The notes under the pieces: model-generated | What the model was told of the DNA's origin: nothing | The model's database searches: none | The model's input: the letters and a program-made list of their open reading frames with translations, nothing else | Assembly (NCBI RefSeq): GCF_000328705.1 | Contig: NC_019673.1 | Coordinates: 6,696,001-6,760,000 of the forward strand | Direction of reading: 5' to 3' | DNA length: 64,000 bases | From: Saccharothrix espanaensis DSM 44229 | Lineage (GTDB): Bacteria > Actinomycetota > Actinomycetes > Mycobacteriales > Pseudonocardiaceae | Position numbers and translations under genes: made by a program | Shown: positions 27,101 to 38,283 of the stretch, in pieces | How positions within the stretch are numbered: position 1 is the stretch's first letter | How the letters are laid out: each line of letters opens with the position of its first letter

Positions 27101-30100
27101 CGTGCCGGTCCACGTCAGGTTCGGCGCGGCGTAGGAGACCGAGCCCACTGTGGCGGTGCCGTCGTTGCCGTAGTCCGCGTCGTCCAGCACCCTGGTCAGG
27201 TCGTCGGTGAACGACACTCCCGTTTGGACGGTCTGACCCGTGTTCGTCACGGTCACCGTGTAGGTCACCACGTCACCGGGGTTGACCGTCGCCGGCGACG
27301 ACTTCTTCTCGATGCTCAGGCCCGCGATCGGCGTGGTCGTCGTGCAGGTGATGCACACCGCGCCCGGCGTTGTCGAGCGGACGTCGTTGACCAGCTTGTA
27401 GTCCCCGGTCACCGGGTTCTGCACGGTCACCGTGTAGGTGATCGTCGCCGTCGCGCCGACCGCGAGGTCACCGGTCCAGGTGAGCCTCGGTGCGGCGAAG
27501 GTCGCCGTGCCGAGCGTGGCGCTCGCGCTGCCCCACGTCGCGTCGTCCAGCACGCCCGTCAGGTCGTCGGCGGCGGTCGCGCCGGTGAGCGCGGTCTGGC
27601 CGGTGTTGCGGACCACGACGGTGTAGGTGACCACGTCGCCGGGTTTGGCGTCGGCGCGGTCGACGGTCTTCTTGATCTCCATGCCCGGCAGCGGGGTGCT
27701 GGTCGAGCACTTGGGGTCGGTCGAGCCCGGCGGGCAGTTGGCGCCCGGTACGTCCGACGTGACGGCGTTGCGCAGCCGGTGGTCACCGGCCGGCGGGTCG
27801 TCCACCCGCACCGAGTAGGTGACCACGGCCTGCGACCCGACCGGCAGGTCTCCGGTCCAGGTCAGCACCGGTTCGGCGTAGGTGACCGCGCCGACCGTGG
27901 CCGTGCCGTCGGCGTTGTAGGCGCCGTCGTCCAAGACGTCGGTCAGGTCGTCGGTGAACCTCGCGCCGTTCTGCGGCGTCTGGCCGGTGTTGCGGACGGT
28001 GACCGTGTAGGTGACGGTCGCGCCGGGCTCGGGGGTGGCTGGCGCGGCCGTCTTGGTGATGTCCAACCCCGCGACCGGCGTGCTGGTCGAGCACTTCGGG
28101 TCGGTCGTGCCGGTCGGGCAGTTGCTGCCCGGCGTGCTCGACGTGACCGCGTTGGCCAGCCGGAAGTCGCCGGGCACCGGGTTCTTCACCGTCACCGTGT
28201 AGGTGATCGTCGCCGTCGCGCCGACCGCGAGGTCACCCGTCCAGGTGAGCCTCGGCGCGGTGTAGGACGTCGTGCCGAGCGTGGCGGCGGCATCCGCGTT
28301 GTAGGTCGCGTCGTCCACGACCCCGGTCAGGTCGTCGGTGAACGTCGCTCCCGGGTGGACGGTCTGACCGGTGTTGGCGACCACGACCGTGTAGGTGACG
28401 GTGTCGCCCGGCTTGACCGACGCGGGCGCGGCGGTCTTGGTGATGCCCAGGCCCGCGACCGGCGTCGAGGTCGTGCAGTCCGGGTCGGTCGAGCCGGCCG
28501 GGCAGTTGCCGCCCGGCGTGCTCGACGTGACCACGTTGGCCAGCCGGAAGTCGCCGGTCGGCGGGTTCTTCACCGTCACCGTGTAGGTGATCGTGGCGGT
28601 GCCGCCCACCGGCACGTCACCGGTCCAGGTCAACGTCGGCTCGGCGTAGGCGGCCGTGCCGGTGGTGGCGGTCGCGCCGCCCCACGTGGCGTCGTCCACC
28701 ACGTCGGCCAGGTTGTCGCTGAACGTCGCGGCGGTCAGCGGCGTCGTGCCGGTGTTGCGGACCAGCACCGTGTAGGTCACCACGTCACCGGGCTTGGCGT
28801 CGGTGCGGTCCACCGACTTCGTCAGGTCGATGCCGGACACCGGGGTGGTGGTCCCGCACCGCGGGTCGGTCGAGCCGGCCGGGCAGTTGCCGCCGGGCGT
28901 GGTCGAGGTGACCGCGTTGCCCAGGGTGAAGTCGCCGGTCGGCGGGTTCTGCACGATCACCGTGTAGGTGACCGTCGCCGTCGCGCCGACCGCGAGCGCC
29001 CCGGTCCACGCCAGGTTCGGCGAGGTGAACGTAACCGTGCCGGTCGACGCCGTCACGCTGCCCCATGTCGCGTCGTCCAGGACGCCGGACAGGTCGTCGG
29101 AGAAGTTCGCGTCCTGCGGCGTCGTGCCCGAGTTCCGCACCGTGACCGTGTACGTCACGGTGTCGCCCGGGTTCGCGGACGGCTTGTCGACCGTCTTGGT
29201 GATCTCCAGGCCCGGCAGCAGGGTCGTGGTCGAGCAGGCCGGGTCGGTCGAGCCCGGCGGGCAGTTGCCCGGCTCGGTGGAGCTCACCGCGTTGCCCAGC
29301 TCGTGGTTGCCGGTGGTCGGGTTCTTCACCGTCACGGTGTAGGTGACCGTGGCCGACGCGCCGACCTCCAGGCTGCCCGTCCAGTTCAGGTTCGGCGAGG
29401 CGAAGGTGGCGGTGCCGGTCGACGCCGTCACGCTGCCCCAGGTCGCGTCGTCCAGCACGTCGGACAGGTCGTCGGCGAACGTCGCGTTCGACAGCGGCAC
29501 CTGGCCGGTGTTGGTCACGGTCACCGTGTACGTGACCGTCTCGCCGGGGTTGGCGGTCTGCTTGTCCGAGGTCTTGCTGAAGGTCAGCTCACGGCCGGGG
29601 GTCGCGGTGCTGCACGAGGGATCGGTGGACCCGGCCGGGCAGTTGCTGCCCCGCGTGGTCGACACGATCTGGTTGACCAGTCTCTTGTCGCCCGGGTCGG
29701 GGTCGAGCACCGTCACCGTGTAGGTGACCGTCGCCGACGCGCCGACCGCCAGGTCACCGGTCCACGTCAGGTTCGGCGCGGTGTAGGAGACGGAGCCGGC
29801 CGTCGCGGCGGCGTCGGCGTTGTACGTCGCGTCGTCGATCACCCGGGACAGATCGTCGGTGAAGGTTGCGCCGGTCTGCGGCGTCTGGCCGGTGTTGGTG
29901 ACGACGATCGTGTACGTCACCGTGTCGCCGGGGACCACCTCGTCCCGGTTGTCGCTCTTGACGATCCGCAGGCCGGCGATCGGCGTCGAGGTCTTGCAGC
30001 GGGCGTCGGTGGACCCGGTCGGGCAGTTGCTGCCCGGCGTGGTCGAGGTGACCACGTTGTCCAGTCGGAAGTCGCCCGTGACGGGCTCCTTCACGGTGAC

Positions 30101-33100
30101 CGTGTAGGTGATCGTCGCCGTCGCGCCGACCGCGAGGCTGCCCGACCACGCCAGGTTCGGCGAGGTGAACGTCACCGTGCCGGTGCTGGCCGTCGCACTG
30201 CCCCACGTCGCGTCGTCCAGCACGCCGGACAGGTCGTCCGAGAAGTTCGCGTTGAGCGGTGTCTGCCCGGTGTTGGTCACCGTCACCGTGTAGGTCACCG
30301 TGTCGCCGGGGTCCGCCGAGGTCCGGTCGACCGCCTTCGCGATCGTCACGCCGGACAGCGGGGTGCTGGTCCGGCACTTCGGGTCGGACGAGCCGGCCGG
30401 GCAGTTGTTGCCGGGCGTGGTCGAGGTGACGGTGTTGGCCAGCCGCTTGTCGCCGTTCCCGGTCACCCGTGCGGTGTAGGTGACCGTCGCGGACGCGCCG
30501 ACCGCCAGGTTCCCGGTCCACACCAGGTTCGGCGCGGTGAACGTCGCCGTGCCGGTCGAGGCGGAGGCGCCGATCCACGTCGCGTCGTCCAGCACGCCCG
30601 CGAGGTCGTCGGTGAAGGTCGCGCCGTTCTGCGGGGTCTGGCCGGTGTTGCGGACCGTCACGGTGTAGGTGACCACGTCACCGGGGTTGGCGGACGGCTT
30701 GTCCACGGTCTTGGCGATGTCCAGACCGGAGACCGCGGTGGACGTCCGGCAGACCGGGTCGGTCGAGCCGGCCGGGCAGTTGCTGCCCGCCGTGCTCGAC
30801 GTGACCACGTTGGCCAGCCGGAAGTCGCCGGGCACCGGGTTCTGCACGGTCACCGTGTAGGTGATCGTCGCCGTCGCGCCGACCGCCAGGTCACCGGTCC
30901 ACACCAGGTTCGGCGCGGTGAACGTGGCGGTGCCGGCGGTCGCCGACGCGCTGCCCCAGTTCGCGTCGTCCAGCACGCCGCCGAGGTTGTCGCTGAAGGT
31001 CGCGCCGGTCAGCGCCGTCTTGCCGGTGTTGCGGACGGTCACCGTGTAGGTCACCACGTCACCGGGGTTGGCCGACGCCCGGTCCACCGCCTTGGCGACC
31101 TGCAGGCCCGCGACCGGCGTGGAGGTCCGGCAGCGCGCGTCGGCGGAGCCGGCCGGGCAGTTGCTGCCCGCCGTGGTCGAGGTGATCACGTTGTCCAGCT
31201 GGAAGTTCCCGGTCACCGGGTTCTTCACGGTCACCGTGTAGGTGACGGTCGCCGACGCGCCGACCGCGAGGTTGCCGTTCCAGGTCAACGTCGGCGAGGT
31301 GAACGAGACCGTGCCGAGCGTCGCCGACGCGCTGCCCCAGTTCGCGTCGTCCAGCACGGCGGTCAGGTCGTCGCTGAACGTCGCGCCGGTCAGCACCGTC
31401 TTGCCCGTGTTGGTGACCGTCACCGTGTAGGTCACCACGTCACCGGGGTTGGCGGTGGCCCTGTTCGACTTCTTGTCGATCGTCATCCCGGCGACCGGGG
31501 TGGAGGTCCGGCAGCGCGCGTCGGCGGAGCCGGCCGCGCAGTTGCTGCCCGCCGTGGTCGAGGTGACCACGTTGTCCAGCTGCCGGTTGCCCGCGCCGGT
31601 CACCGTCACGGTGTAGGTGATGGTGGCGGTCGCGCCCACGGCCAGCGTGCCGGACCAGTTCAGGTTCGGCGCGGTGTAGGTCGCGGTCCCGGTCGACGCC
31701 GTCACCCCGCCCCACGTCGCGTCGTCCACGACCTGCGACAGGTTGTCGCTGAAGTTCGCCGACAGCGACGTCTGGCCGACGTTGCGCACGGTCACGGTGT
31801 AGGTGACGACCTCGCCGGGGTTGGCCGACGCCTTGTCGGCCTTCTTCTCGATCGTCATGCCCGGCGCGTTGACGACGGTGCGGCAGTCCGGGTCCTGCGT
31901 GCCGGTGACGCAGTTGCCCGCGTTGCTCAGCACCGCGTTGCGCAGCTGGTGGTCGCCGGTGACCGGGTTCTTCAGCGTCACCGAGTAGGTCAGCGTGATC
32001 GTCTGGCCGGCCGCGACCGTGCCGGTCCAGCGCAGTCTCGGCGCCGTGTAGGTGAAGGTGCCGCCGGCCGGCGTGGCGGTCTGGTCGTTGTTGAAGTTCG
32101 CGTCGTCCAGGACGGCGGTCAGGTCGTCCTCGACGATCACGCCGCCCAGCGGCTCGACGCCCTGGTTGGCCACGGTGACCGTGTAGGTGACCTTCTCGCC
32201 GGCCGCCGCGACCGCCTTGTCCGCGGTCTTGCGGATGCGCAGGCACTCGATCGGCAGCCGGTAGTCCTCGACCTCGCCGCTGTCCGCGAGCCCCGTCGGG
32301 CTCTGCACCTGGGTGGTGTTGAAGCCGGCCCGGAACCGGGCGTAGGTGAACCCGCAGCCGATGGTGGCGGGCAGCACCCAGGTGATGTTCGCGCTGGTCG
32401 CTCCGGCGGCGAAGTCGGCGCAGGCGCGTTCGCCGGGGTTGTCGAACACGCCGTCGCGGTCGAAGTCGATCCACCCGCAGACCCGGCCCGCCGACGTGGT
32501 GCGGGCCAGCGTGACCGGGACGGTGTAGTTCAGCCCGCCGTAGCTGCTCGCGAGTCTGGGGAACCCGGCCACGCCGTCGTCGAACGTGTCGCCGTTGGGC
32601 AGGTTGTTGTCCGCGCCCGCCGCGACCGCTTTCGGGCTCGGCGTGACGGTGCCGGTGTTCTGGGTGGTCGTGTTGTCGGCCGAGACGTCCGTGCCGAGCA
32701 CCGGGCCGCCGACGACGTGGCTCGCGGCCGCGCCCGGGTCGTAGCTCGCGGGCGCGTCGCCGAAGTCCTCGTCCGCGGAGATGCCGAGCGAGAACGCGTC
32801 CGGCGTGTGCTGGCCGCCGTTGACGTAGCTGTAGACGGCGAAGGAGACCGAGGAGACGGTGCCGAGCATGCGCACGCTGCCGCAGCCGGCCGTCGCCTGG
32901 CGGGCCCCGACCGAGTTGCACGCGGTGTTGGCGCTGCGGTTGGCCGACTCGATGCGCGCGCCGCCCACCACGGTCAGGTTCGTCGCCCCGGCCAGCGGGC
33001 CCTCCAGCGTCACGCCGGGTGTCGTCGCGGTCAGCGCGGCGGTCGCGGAGTCGGCGGCGTTGATCGTGCCGCCGATGCCGACGACGTGCAGCACCGGGTT

Positions 33101-33499
33101 GCGCAGCGGCCGGGTGAACGTGAGCGTGATCGTGCCGCGGTTGTAGCAGTCCGAGCCGGCCGCGCAGTCGTCGACGACCGTGATGAGGTCGAGCAGCGCG
33201 GTGTTCGCCGGGATCTGCGGGGTGAAGTTCGCCGCGGTGCCGCCACGCACGCTCGGCGGCGAGTTCAGGTTGTTCAGCTGGAGCTTGTCGCCGGCGACCG
33301 CCACGGTCACCCCGACGCCGGACGGGAGCGCCGAGGTGGCGTTCGCGTAGGTCGAGGGCAGGGCGGAGCTCGACGTCCACGCGGTGGTGGGGTGCGTCTG
33401 GTAGCCCCGCGCCGCCGGTGCCACGAGCGCGACGCCGGCCAGGGCGATCAGCCAGGCCGACAACGCCGAGCCGAGCCGGCGCGCCGGGCTCGTGGACAT
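21131..33499 (-). CDS. giant DUF11-repeat surface protein
   Basis: A single open frame of 4,122 residues. Residues 1-32 are a Sec signal (ending APAARG); about 33-270 is a non-repetitive beta-rich domain; about 280-415 has DFGDAPASYDP and the GEVEDY signature. From about residue 419 there are 29 tandem DUF11 units of about 125 residues. Each begins like GLEITKTVDKPSANPGDTV and usually ends with a Cys-X8-Cys pair of the kind NCPPGSTDPKC. The C-terminus has IASTG followed by a hydrophobic helix and RRARR, which resembles a sortase signal of the LAXTG type. GAGGAG precedes the ATG. It is likely wall-anchored, acting as a stalk or adhesin; that function is inference. Confidence 0.9.
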   Translation of the reverse strand: MSTSPARRLGSALSAWLIALAGVALVAPAARGYQTHPTTAWTSSSALPSTYANATSALPSGVGVTVAVAGDKLQLNNLNSPPSVRGGTAANFTPQIPANTALLDLITVVDDCAAGSDCYNRGTITLTFTRPLRNPVLHVVGIGGTINAADSATAALTATTPGVTLEGPLAGATNLTVVGGARIESANRSANTACNSVGARQATAGCGSVRMLGTVSSVSFAVYSYVNGGQHTPDAFSLGISADEDFGDAPASYDPGAAASHVVGGPVLGTDVSADNTTTQNTGTVTPSPKAVAAGADNNLPNGDTFDDGVAGFPRLASSYGGLNYTVPVTLARTTSAGRVCGWIDFDRDGVFDNPGERACADFAAGATSANITWVLPATIGCGFTYARFRAGFNTTQVQSPTGLADSGEVEDYRLPIECLRIRKTADKAVAAAGEKVTYTVTVANQGVEPLGGVIVEDDLTAVLDDANFNNDQTATPAGGTFTYTAPRLRWTGTVAAGQTITLTYSVTLKNPVTGDHQLRNAVLSNAGNCVTGTQDPDCRTVVNAPGMTIEKKADKASANPGEVVTYTVTVRNVGQTSLSANFSDNLSQVVDDATWGGVTASTGTATYTAPNLNWSGTLAVGATATITYTVTVTGAGNRQLDNVVTSTTAGSNCAAGSADARCRTSTPVAGMTIDKKSNRATANPGDVVTYTVTVTNTGKTVLTGATFSDDLTAVLDDANWGSASATLGTVSFTSPTLTWNGNLAVGASATVTYTVTVKNPVTGNFQLDNVITSTTAGSNCPAGSADARCRTSTPVAGLQVAKAVDRASANPGDVVTYTVTVRNTGKTALTGATFSDNLGGVLDDANWGSASATAGTATFTAPNLVWTGDLAVGATATITYTVTVQNPVPGDFRLANVVTSSTAGSNCPAGSTDPVCRTSTAVSGLDIAKTVDKPSANPGDVVTYTVTVRNTGQTPQNGATFTDDLAGVLDDATWIGASASTGTATFTAPNLVWTGNLAVGASATVTYTARVTGNGDKRLANTVTSTTPGNNCPAGSSDPKCRTSTPLSGVTIAKAVDRTSADPGDTVTYTVTVTNTGQTPLNANFSDDLSGVLDDATWGSATASTGTVTFTSPNLAWSGSLAVGATATITYTVTVKEPVTGDFRLDNVVTSTTPGSNCPTGSTDARCKTSTPIAGLRIVKSDNRDEVVPGDTVTYTIVVTNTGQTPQTGATFTDDLSRVIDDATYNADAAATAGSVSYTAPNLTWTGDLAVGASATVTYTVTVLDPDPGDKRLVNQIVSTTRGSNCPAGSTDPSCSTATPGRELTFSKTSDKQTANPGETVTYTVTVTNTGQVPLSNATFADDLSDVLDDATWGSVTASTGTATFASPNLNWTGSLEVGASATVTYTVTVKNPTTGNHELGNAVSSTEPGNCPPGSTDPACSTTTLLPGLEITKTVDKPSANPGDTVTYTVTVRNSGTTPQDANFSDDLSGVLDDATWGSVTASTGTVTFTSPNLAWTGALAVGATATVTYTVIVQNPPTGDFTLGNAVTSTTPGGNCPAGSTDPRCGTTTPVSGIDLTKSVDRTDAKPGDVVTYTVLVRNTGTTPLTAATFSDNLADVVDDATWGGATATTGTAAYAEPTLTWTGDVPVGGTATITYTVTVKNPPTGDFRLANVVTSSTPGGNCPAGSTDPDCTTSTPVAGLGITKTAAPASVKPGDTVTYTVVVANTGQTVHPGATFTDDLTGVVDDATYNADAAATLGTTSYTAPRLTWTGDLAVGATATITYTVTVKNPVPGDFRLANAVTSSTPGSNCPTGTTDPKCSTSTPVAGLDITKTAAPATPEPGATVTYTVTVRNTGQTPQNGARFTDDLTDVLDDGAYNADGTATVGAVTYAEPVLTWTGDLPVGSQAVVTYSVRVDDPPAGDHRLRNAVTSDVPGANCPPGSTDPKCSTSTPLPGMEIKKTVDRADAKPGDVVTYTVVVRNTGQTALTGATAADDLTGVLDDATWGSASATLGTATFAAPRLTWTGDLAVGATATITYTVTVQNPVTGDYKLVNDVRSTTPGAVCITCTTTTPIAGLSIEKKSSPATVNPGDVVTYTVTVTNTGQTVQTGVSFTDDLTRVLDDADYGNDGTATVGSVSYAAPNLTWTGTLAIGASATVTYTVRVKNPNPGDKQLTNVVTSDSPGSNCPTGSTDPKCSTSTAGRELTIQKTSDKQTANPGETVTYTLTVTNSGQVPLTPTTVTDDLSDVVDDATWGSATASTGTATFASPTLTWTGDLAPGGTATITYTVTVNDPITGNRALRNAVSSTTPGNCPPGSTDPRCSTTTSLPGLEIAKSVDKPSAKPGDTVTYTVALTNTGQTSLDASFSDNLSGVLDDATWGSVSASTGTATFTAPNLAWSGTLPVGGTATVTYTVTVNNPVAGDFLLGNAVTSTTPGNNCPSGSTDPKCSTSTPLSGLEITKVVDKPAANPGDTVTYTVTVRNTGKTPQDASFTDDLSGVLDDATWGSATASTGTATFTAPNLAWSGTLGVGESAIVTYTVTVTGTGDKTLGNVVTSDSPGSNCPPGSTDPKCSTSTPLSGVRFEKSVDRQQALPGDTVTYTVTVTNTGNTALTGATFTDDLSGVLDDATWGSATATTGTAAFTAPNLTWTGDLAIGGTATVTYAVRVENPVSGGDFQLDNAVTSTTPGANCPADAAACRTSTPISALRIVKTDDRDEVLPGDTVRYTIAVINTGKTPITGATFTDDLTQVLDDADYNGDAVANTGTVTYTAPRLTWTGDLAIGESASVTYTVTVKDPDPGDKKLVNRITSDTPGGNCAAGSTDPSCGTETPGRELSIAKSVDKQTANPGDTLTYTVVLTNTGQVPLTGAVATDDLTDVVDDATYGSATATTGTVTYAAPRLTWTGDLAVGASATVTYTVTVNNPITGNHELANVVSSDTPGNCPPDSDDPPCRTSTPLPGLEIVKSAGQTSAKPGDTVTYTVTVRNTGKTPQNATFSDDLTQVVDDAAFGSASATTGTATYAAPKLTWTGALAVGETATITYTVTVNDPVTGDFTLTNVIVSDTPGGNCPPGSTDPKCSTVTPIAGLSIEKTSSPATVKPGDTVTYTVTVRNTGQTAQDDATFTDDLSRVVDDADYANDGTATTGSVVYAAPNLTWVGDLPVGGTATVTYTVQVKNPITGDHRLTNVVSSGSPGTNCPPGSTDPKCSTDTALPGLEITKTADKADAKPGDTVTYTVTVANTGQTPQNASFTDDLTQVVDDATYGSASATSGAVTYTAPRLTWTGALAVGATATITYTVTVNDPVTGDFRLTNAIVSDTPGTNCPPGSTDPKCAVVTPIAGLVIEKKSSPATVNPGDTVTYTVTVRNTGQTAQAGATFTDDLSQVLDDADYNNDGTATTGTVAFTAPELTWTGDLPIGATATVTYSVRVKDPIPGDHRLTNVVGSDTPGTNCPLPMGGRARAVDPRCSTDTALPGMTITKVVDRADAKPGDVVTYKITVANTGRTALDASFSDDLTQVVDDAAFGSASATTGTATYTAPKLVWSGALVAGATAEITYTVTVNNPVTGDFKLTNAVTSDTPGHECVACTTVTPIAGLSIEKTSSPATVKPGDTVTYTVAVRNTGQTVQAGATFTDDLAQVIDDATYNDDATVTGPGTAGYAPPELTWTGDLPIGATATITYSATVNSPVTGDHALRNVVRSTSAGNNCPPGSTDPKCGTLTELPGLIVEKTASSTTAAPGERVTYTVVVTNTGQTAQDASFADDLTEVLDDAAYNADATATAGMVDYAAPALRWSGRLAVGAKATVTYSVTVGTPATGDLRLVNAVGSDTPGSNCPLPMRGRAGEVDPRCSATVLVPRLAIVKTVDRAEAKPGEPVTYTVVVANTGQVDLPAAQFTDDLGGVLDDAEFLSASATTGTSSFAAPTLTWTGQLPVGATSTVTYRVKVADPPTGDFLLRNVVTSDTPGRLCPGPDCGTTTPVAGLEIVKAADREQVRPGDRVTYTVTLRNTGRTPLVGAGFFDSLVGVLDDATFEGASEGAVYQNPVLSWTGDIAVGGTATVTYSVTVTGNGDKDLTNTVISDTPGANCRPGGDDPRCSTRTAVEPAPPIASTGALLLPWLLGGLLLLLVGGGLVFMTRRARR
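21255..32245 (-). repeat. 29-copy DUF11 coding repeat array
   Basis: The array has a period of about 372-381 bases. I counted 29 copies from the K-x-x-x/PGD-x-V phrase that opens each unit. Copies are similar enough that stretches of 20-40 bases recur exactly, which invites recombination and makes assembly difficult. A two-unit super-repeat (a GLEITK-type unit followed by a GLSIEK-SSPATV-type unit) is seen in copies 21-26, and a three-unit cassette appears at 7-9, 14-16 (variant) and 19-21. Confidence 0.85.
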
Positions 33500-33873
33500 G
33501 GTGCTCCTCTGAGGACGGATTCGCGATCGAAGATCACGCTAGGCCGTACCACCGACAATCCGGCCGGTGCGGGCACTCAGGTCCACCCGATCGAGTGGCG
33601 GGAGCGCCAGTTCGCGGGTGTGCGCGACCTGTCGTCCCTTGTGGACGGATCGGCAGGCGAACCCGGTACGTGCGGTTTCGCCGCTCGCAGGAGGAGCGCG
33701 CCTTGCCGCTCGGGCCGGCCTCGCCGTGGCCGACCTCCCACCCGCTTGCCGTCCTCGCCCTCGGTCGCGGGTACCGGTCGGACTCGGAGCCGACGACCCT
33801 TCCCATCTGCTGTCCTCAAAGGTCGGTCGGGTGGCCGCCGGGCGTCCCCGGCGGCCACCCGACGGTGAGGTGA
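33500..33873. other. non-coding gap between giant gene and rpf
   Basis: This 374-base gap holds the promoter of the giant DUF11 gene at its left side (no convincing -35/-10 pair seen) and the rpf terminator hairpin at its right side. Open frames here run into shadow frames and lack ribosome sites. Confidence 0.45.
33826..33863 (-). terminator. 17-base-pair terminator hairpin after rpf
   Basis: GTCGGGTGGCCGCCGGG (33826-33842) pairs perfectly with CCCGGCGGCCACCCGAC (33847-33863) around a 4-base loop, starting 10 bases downstream of the rpf stop on the minus strand. It is the strongest stem found in the window. Confidence 0.85.
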
Positions 33874-36925
<3,052 letters not shown>

Positions 36926-36953
36926 GGGAGAATGACCTCCGGAGGACTACGTT

Positions 36954-36983
36954 GTTCGATGATCTGATAGTTCGATCGTCGAA
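36954..36983. promoter_or_regulatory. MarR operator candidates between MMPL and marR
   Basis: GTTCGAT occurs at 36954-36960 and again at 36970-36976, 16 bases apart, and the second is part of a TTCGA-TCG-TCGAA inverted repeat (36971-36983). The element lies 29 bases upstream of the MMPL start and 18 bases upstream of the marR start, so it fits a shared operator. Confidence 0.6.
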
Positions 36984-37001
36984 ATGTTAACCGGAGGGCG
37001 G

Positions 37002-37469
37002 ATGGTCGACAACGCGGCACTGGTGCGCCTGCTGCGGCAGCTGATCGTGGAGTCCGACCACTTCGTCGGGATGCTCGGCGAAGCCCAGGGCATGCACCGC
37101 ACGGACCTCAACGCGCTGGCGCTGATCATGGACGCGCGGTGGCGCGGCGAGCCGCTCTCGCCGGGCCGGCTGGCCGAGGCGATGCACCTCAGCGCGTCGG
37201 CCACCACGTCCGTGCTGGACCGGCTGGAGGCTTCCGGGCACGTCGAGCGCTCGCGCAGCACGCGCGACCGGCGCAAGGTCGAACTGCGCGTGCCGGACGG
37301 GGCGCTCGCGGCCGGCCGGGAGTTCTTCACCCCGCTGGACGGGGCGTTCCGCACCGCGTGGGCGGGGTTCGACGAGGCGGAGCGGGCCACGATCGCCCGG
37401 TTCCTGGCGGCCAGCATCGAGGCGACGGTGGCGGTGCGCGGCGAGTTCGTGAAGCACCGGCCGGAGTGA
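37002..37469 (+). CDS. MarR-family transcriptional regulator
   Basis: A 155-residue MarR protein: GMHRTDLNALALIMDARW, then LSPGRLAEAMHLSASATTSVLDRLEASGHVER (recognition helix) and TRDRRKVELRV (wing). The ATG at 37002 follows GGAGGGCG; in-frame starts upstream lie inside the operator. It is divergent from the MMPL exporter at 76 bases and probably represses it. The ligand is unknown. Confidence 0.88.
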   Translation: MVDNAALVRLLRQLIVESDHFVGMLGEAQGMHRTDLNALALIMDARWRGEPLSPGRLAEAMHLSASATTSVLDRLEASGHVERSRSTRDRRKVELRVPDGALAAGREFFTPLDGAFRTAWAGFDEAERATIARFLAASIEATVAVRGEFVKHRPE

Positions 37470-37478
37470 CCGCCCGGG

Positions 37479-38105
37479 TCACCCCGCCGGGCGCGCCACC
37501 CTGGCCCGGTCGACCGCGTCGGCGCCCGTCACGTCACCCGCGGCCCGCAGACCGGCCACGACCCCGTCGACGTCGGCGGCGGACCGGTTCTGGCTGAGCT
37601 TCCACTTGGCCTCGATCCGGCTGATCGCCACCTCGACGCCCACGATCGCGCGCAACTGCCCGGCGACGAACCGCTCCGGCGCGTCGTCCACCGACCACGG
37701 CCGCTCCCGCCCGGCCTCGTGCCGGTCGGTCAGCTCCCGCACCATCCGGCCGACCCACTCCGGATCGTCGTGCACCGTCAGCTCGCCGTAGACGTGCGCG
37801 GTGATGTAGTTCCACGTCGGCACGACCCGACCGTGCTCGGCCTTGGTCGCGTACCAGGACGGCGACACGTACGAGTCCGGACCGCGCACGATCACCAGCG
37901 CCTGGCCGAGCACCGGCGTGCGCCACTGGTCGTTGTTGCGGGCCAGGTGACCGCGCAGGGTGCCGGCTTCCGGGTCGTGGACGAACGGGAGGAAGGTCGC
38001 CAGCGGGCCGTCCGGCGTCGCGGTGACCAGGTCGGCGGCACCGTGGTTGCGCAGCAACTCGCGGACGTCGTCCTCGTGCGGGGCGAACTGTGCGGGCACG
38101 TACAC
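37479..38105 (-). CDS. PaiB-family FMN-binding regulator
   Basis: A 208-residue protein of the PaiB/FMN-binding negative regulator family: MYVPAQFAPHEDDVRELLRNHGAADLVT, GTLRGHLARNNDQWR, YVSPSWYATKAEHGRVVPTWNY and the C-terminal EAKWKLSQNRS, all conserved blocks. The fold is a split-barrel flavin-binding one. PaiB of Bacillus acts with PaiA in protease repression; actinobacterial copies have no proven role. The start is GTG, matching the M-Y-x-P-x-x-F family opening; a second GTG two codons later has better ribosome-site spacing. It converges with marR at 9 bases. Confidence 0.88.
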   Translation of the reverse strand: MYVPAQFAPHEDDVRELLRNHGAADLVTATPDGPLATFLPFVHDPEAGTLRGHLARNNDQWRTPVLGQALVIVRGPDSYVSPSWYATKAEHGRVVPTWNYITAHVYGELTVHDDPEWVGRMVRELTDRHEAGRERPWSVDDAPERFVAGQLRAIVGVEVAISRIEAKWKLSQNRSAADVDGVVAGLRAAGDVTGADAVDRARVARPAG

Positions 38106-38283
38106 GCCCTCCAGGGTGGCCCGACCAAGTGGCTACCTACAAGCGCCAATACACCACCGATCCGACAAGTCCACTTTGCGCCTGCCCGCAGCCCGGCGGA
38201 CCCCACGTCCTCCGTTGACGACGCCCGCCGGGCCGCGCCGACGTAGAGTTCGCGAGGGAGGAACTTGATCAGGGGGACAGGAC

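Noticed and set aside
21255-32245. The regular repeats read as a CRISPR-like or satellite array
   Set aside because: The period is a multiple of codons, the frame is open throughout and the units are DUF11 domains.
22475-33868. A 3,797-codon open frame antisense to the giant DUF11 gene
   Set aside because: It is Arg/Gly/Val/His-rich, repeats in step with the sense units and has no domain. It is the shadow of a repetitive GC3-biased gene.
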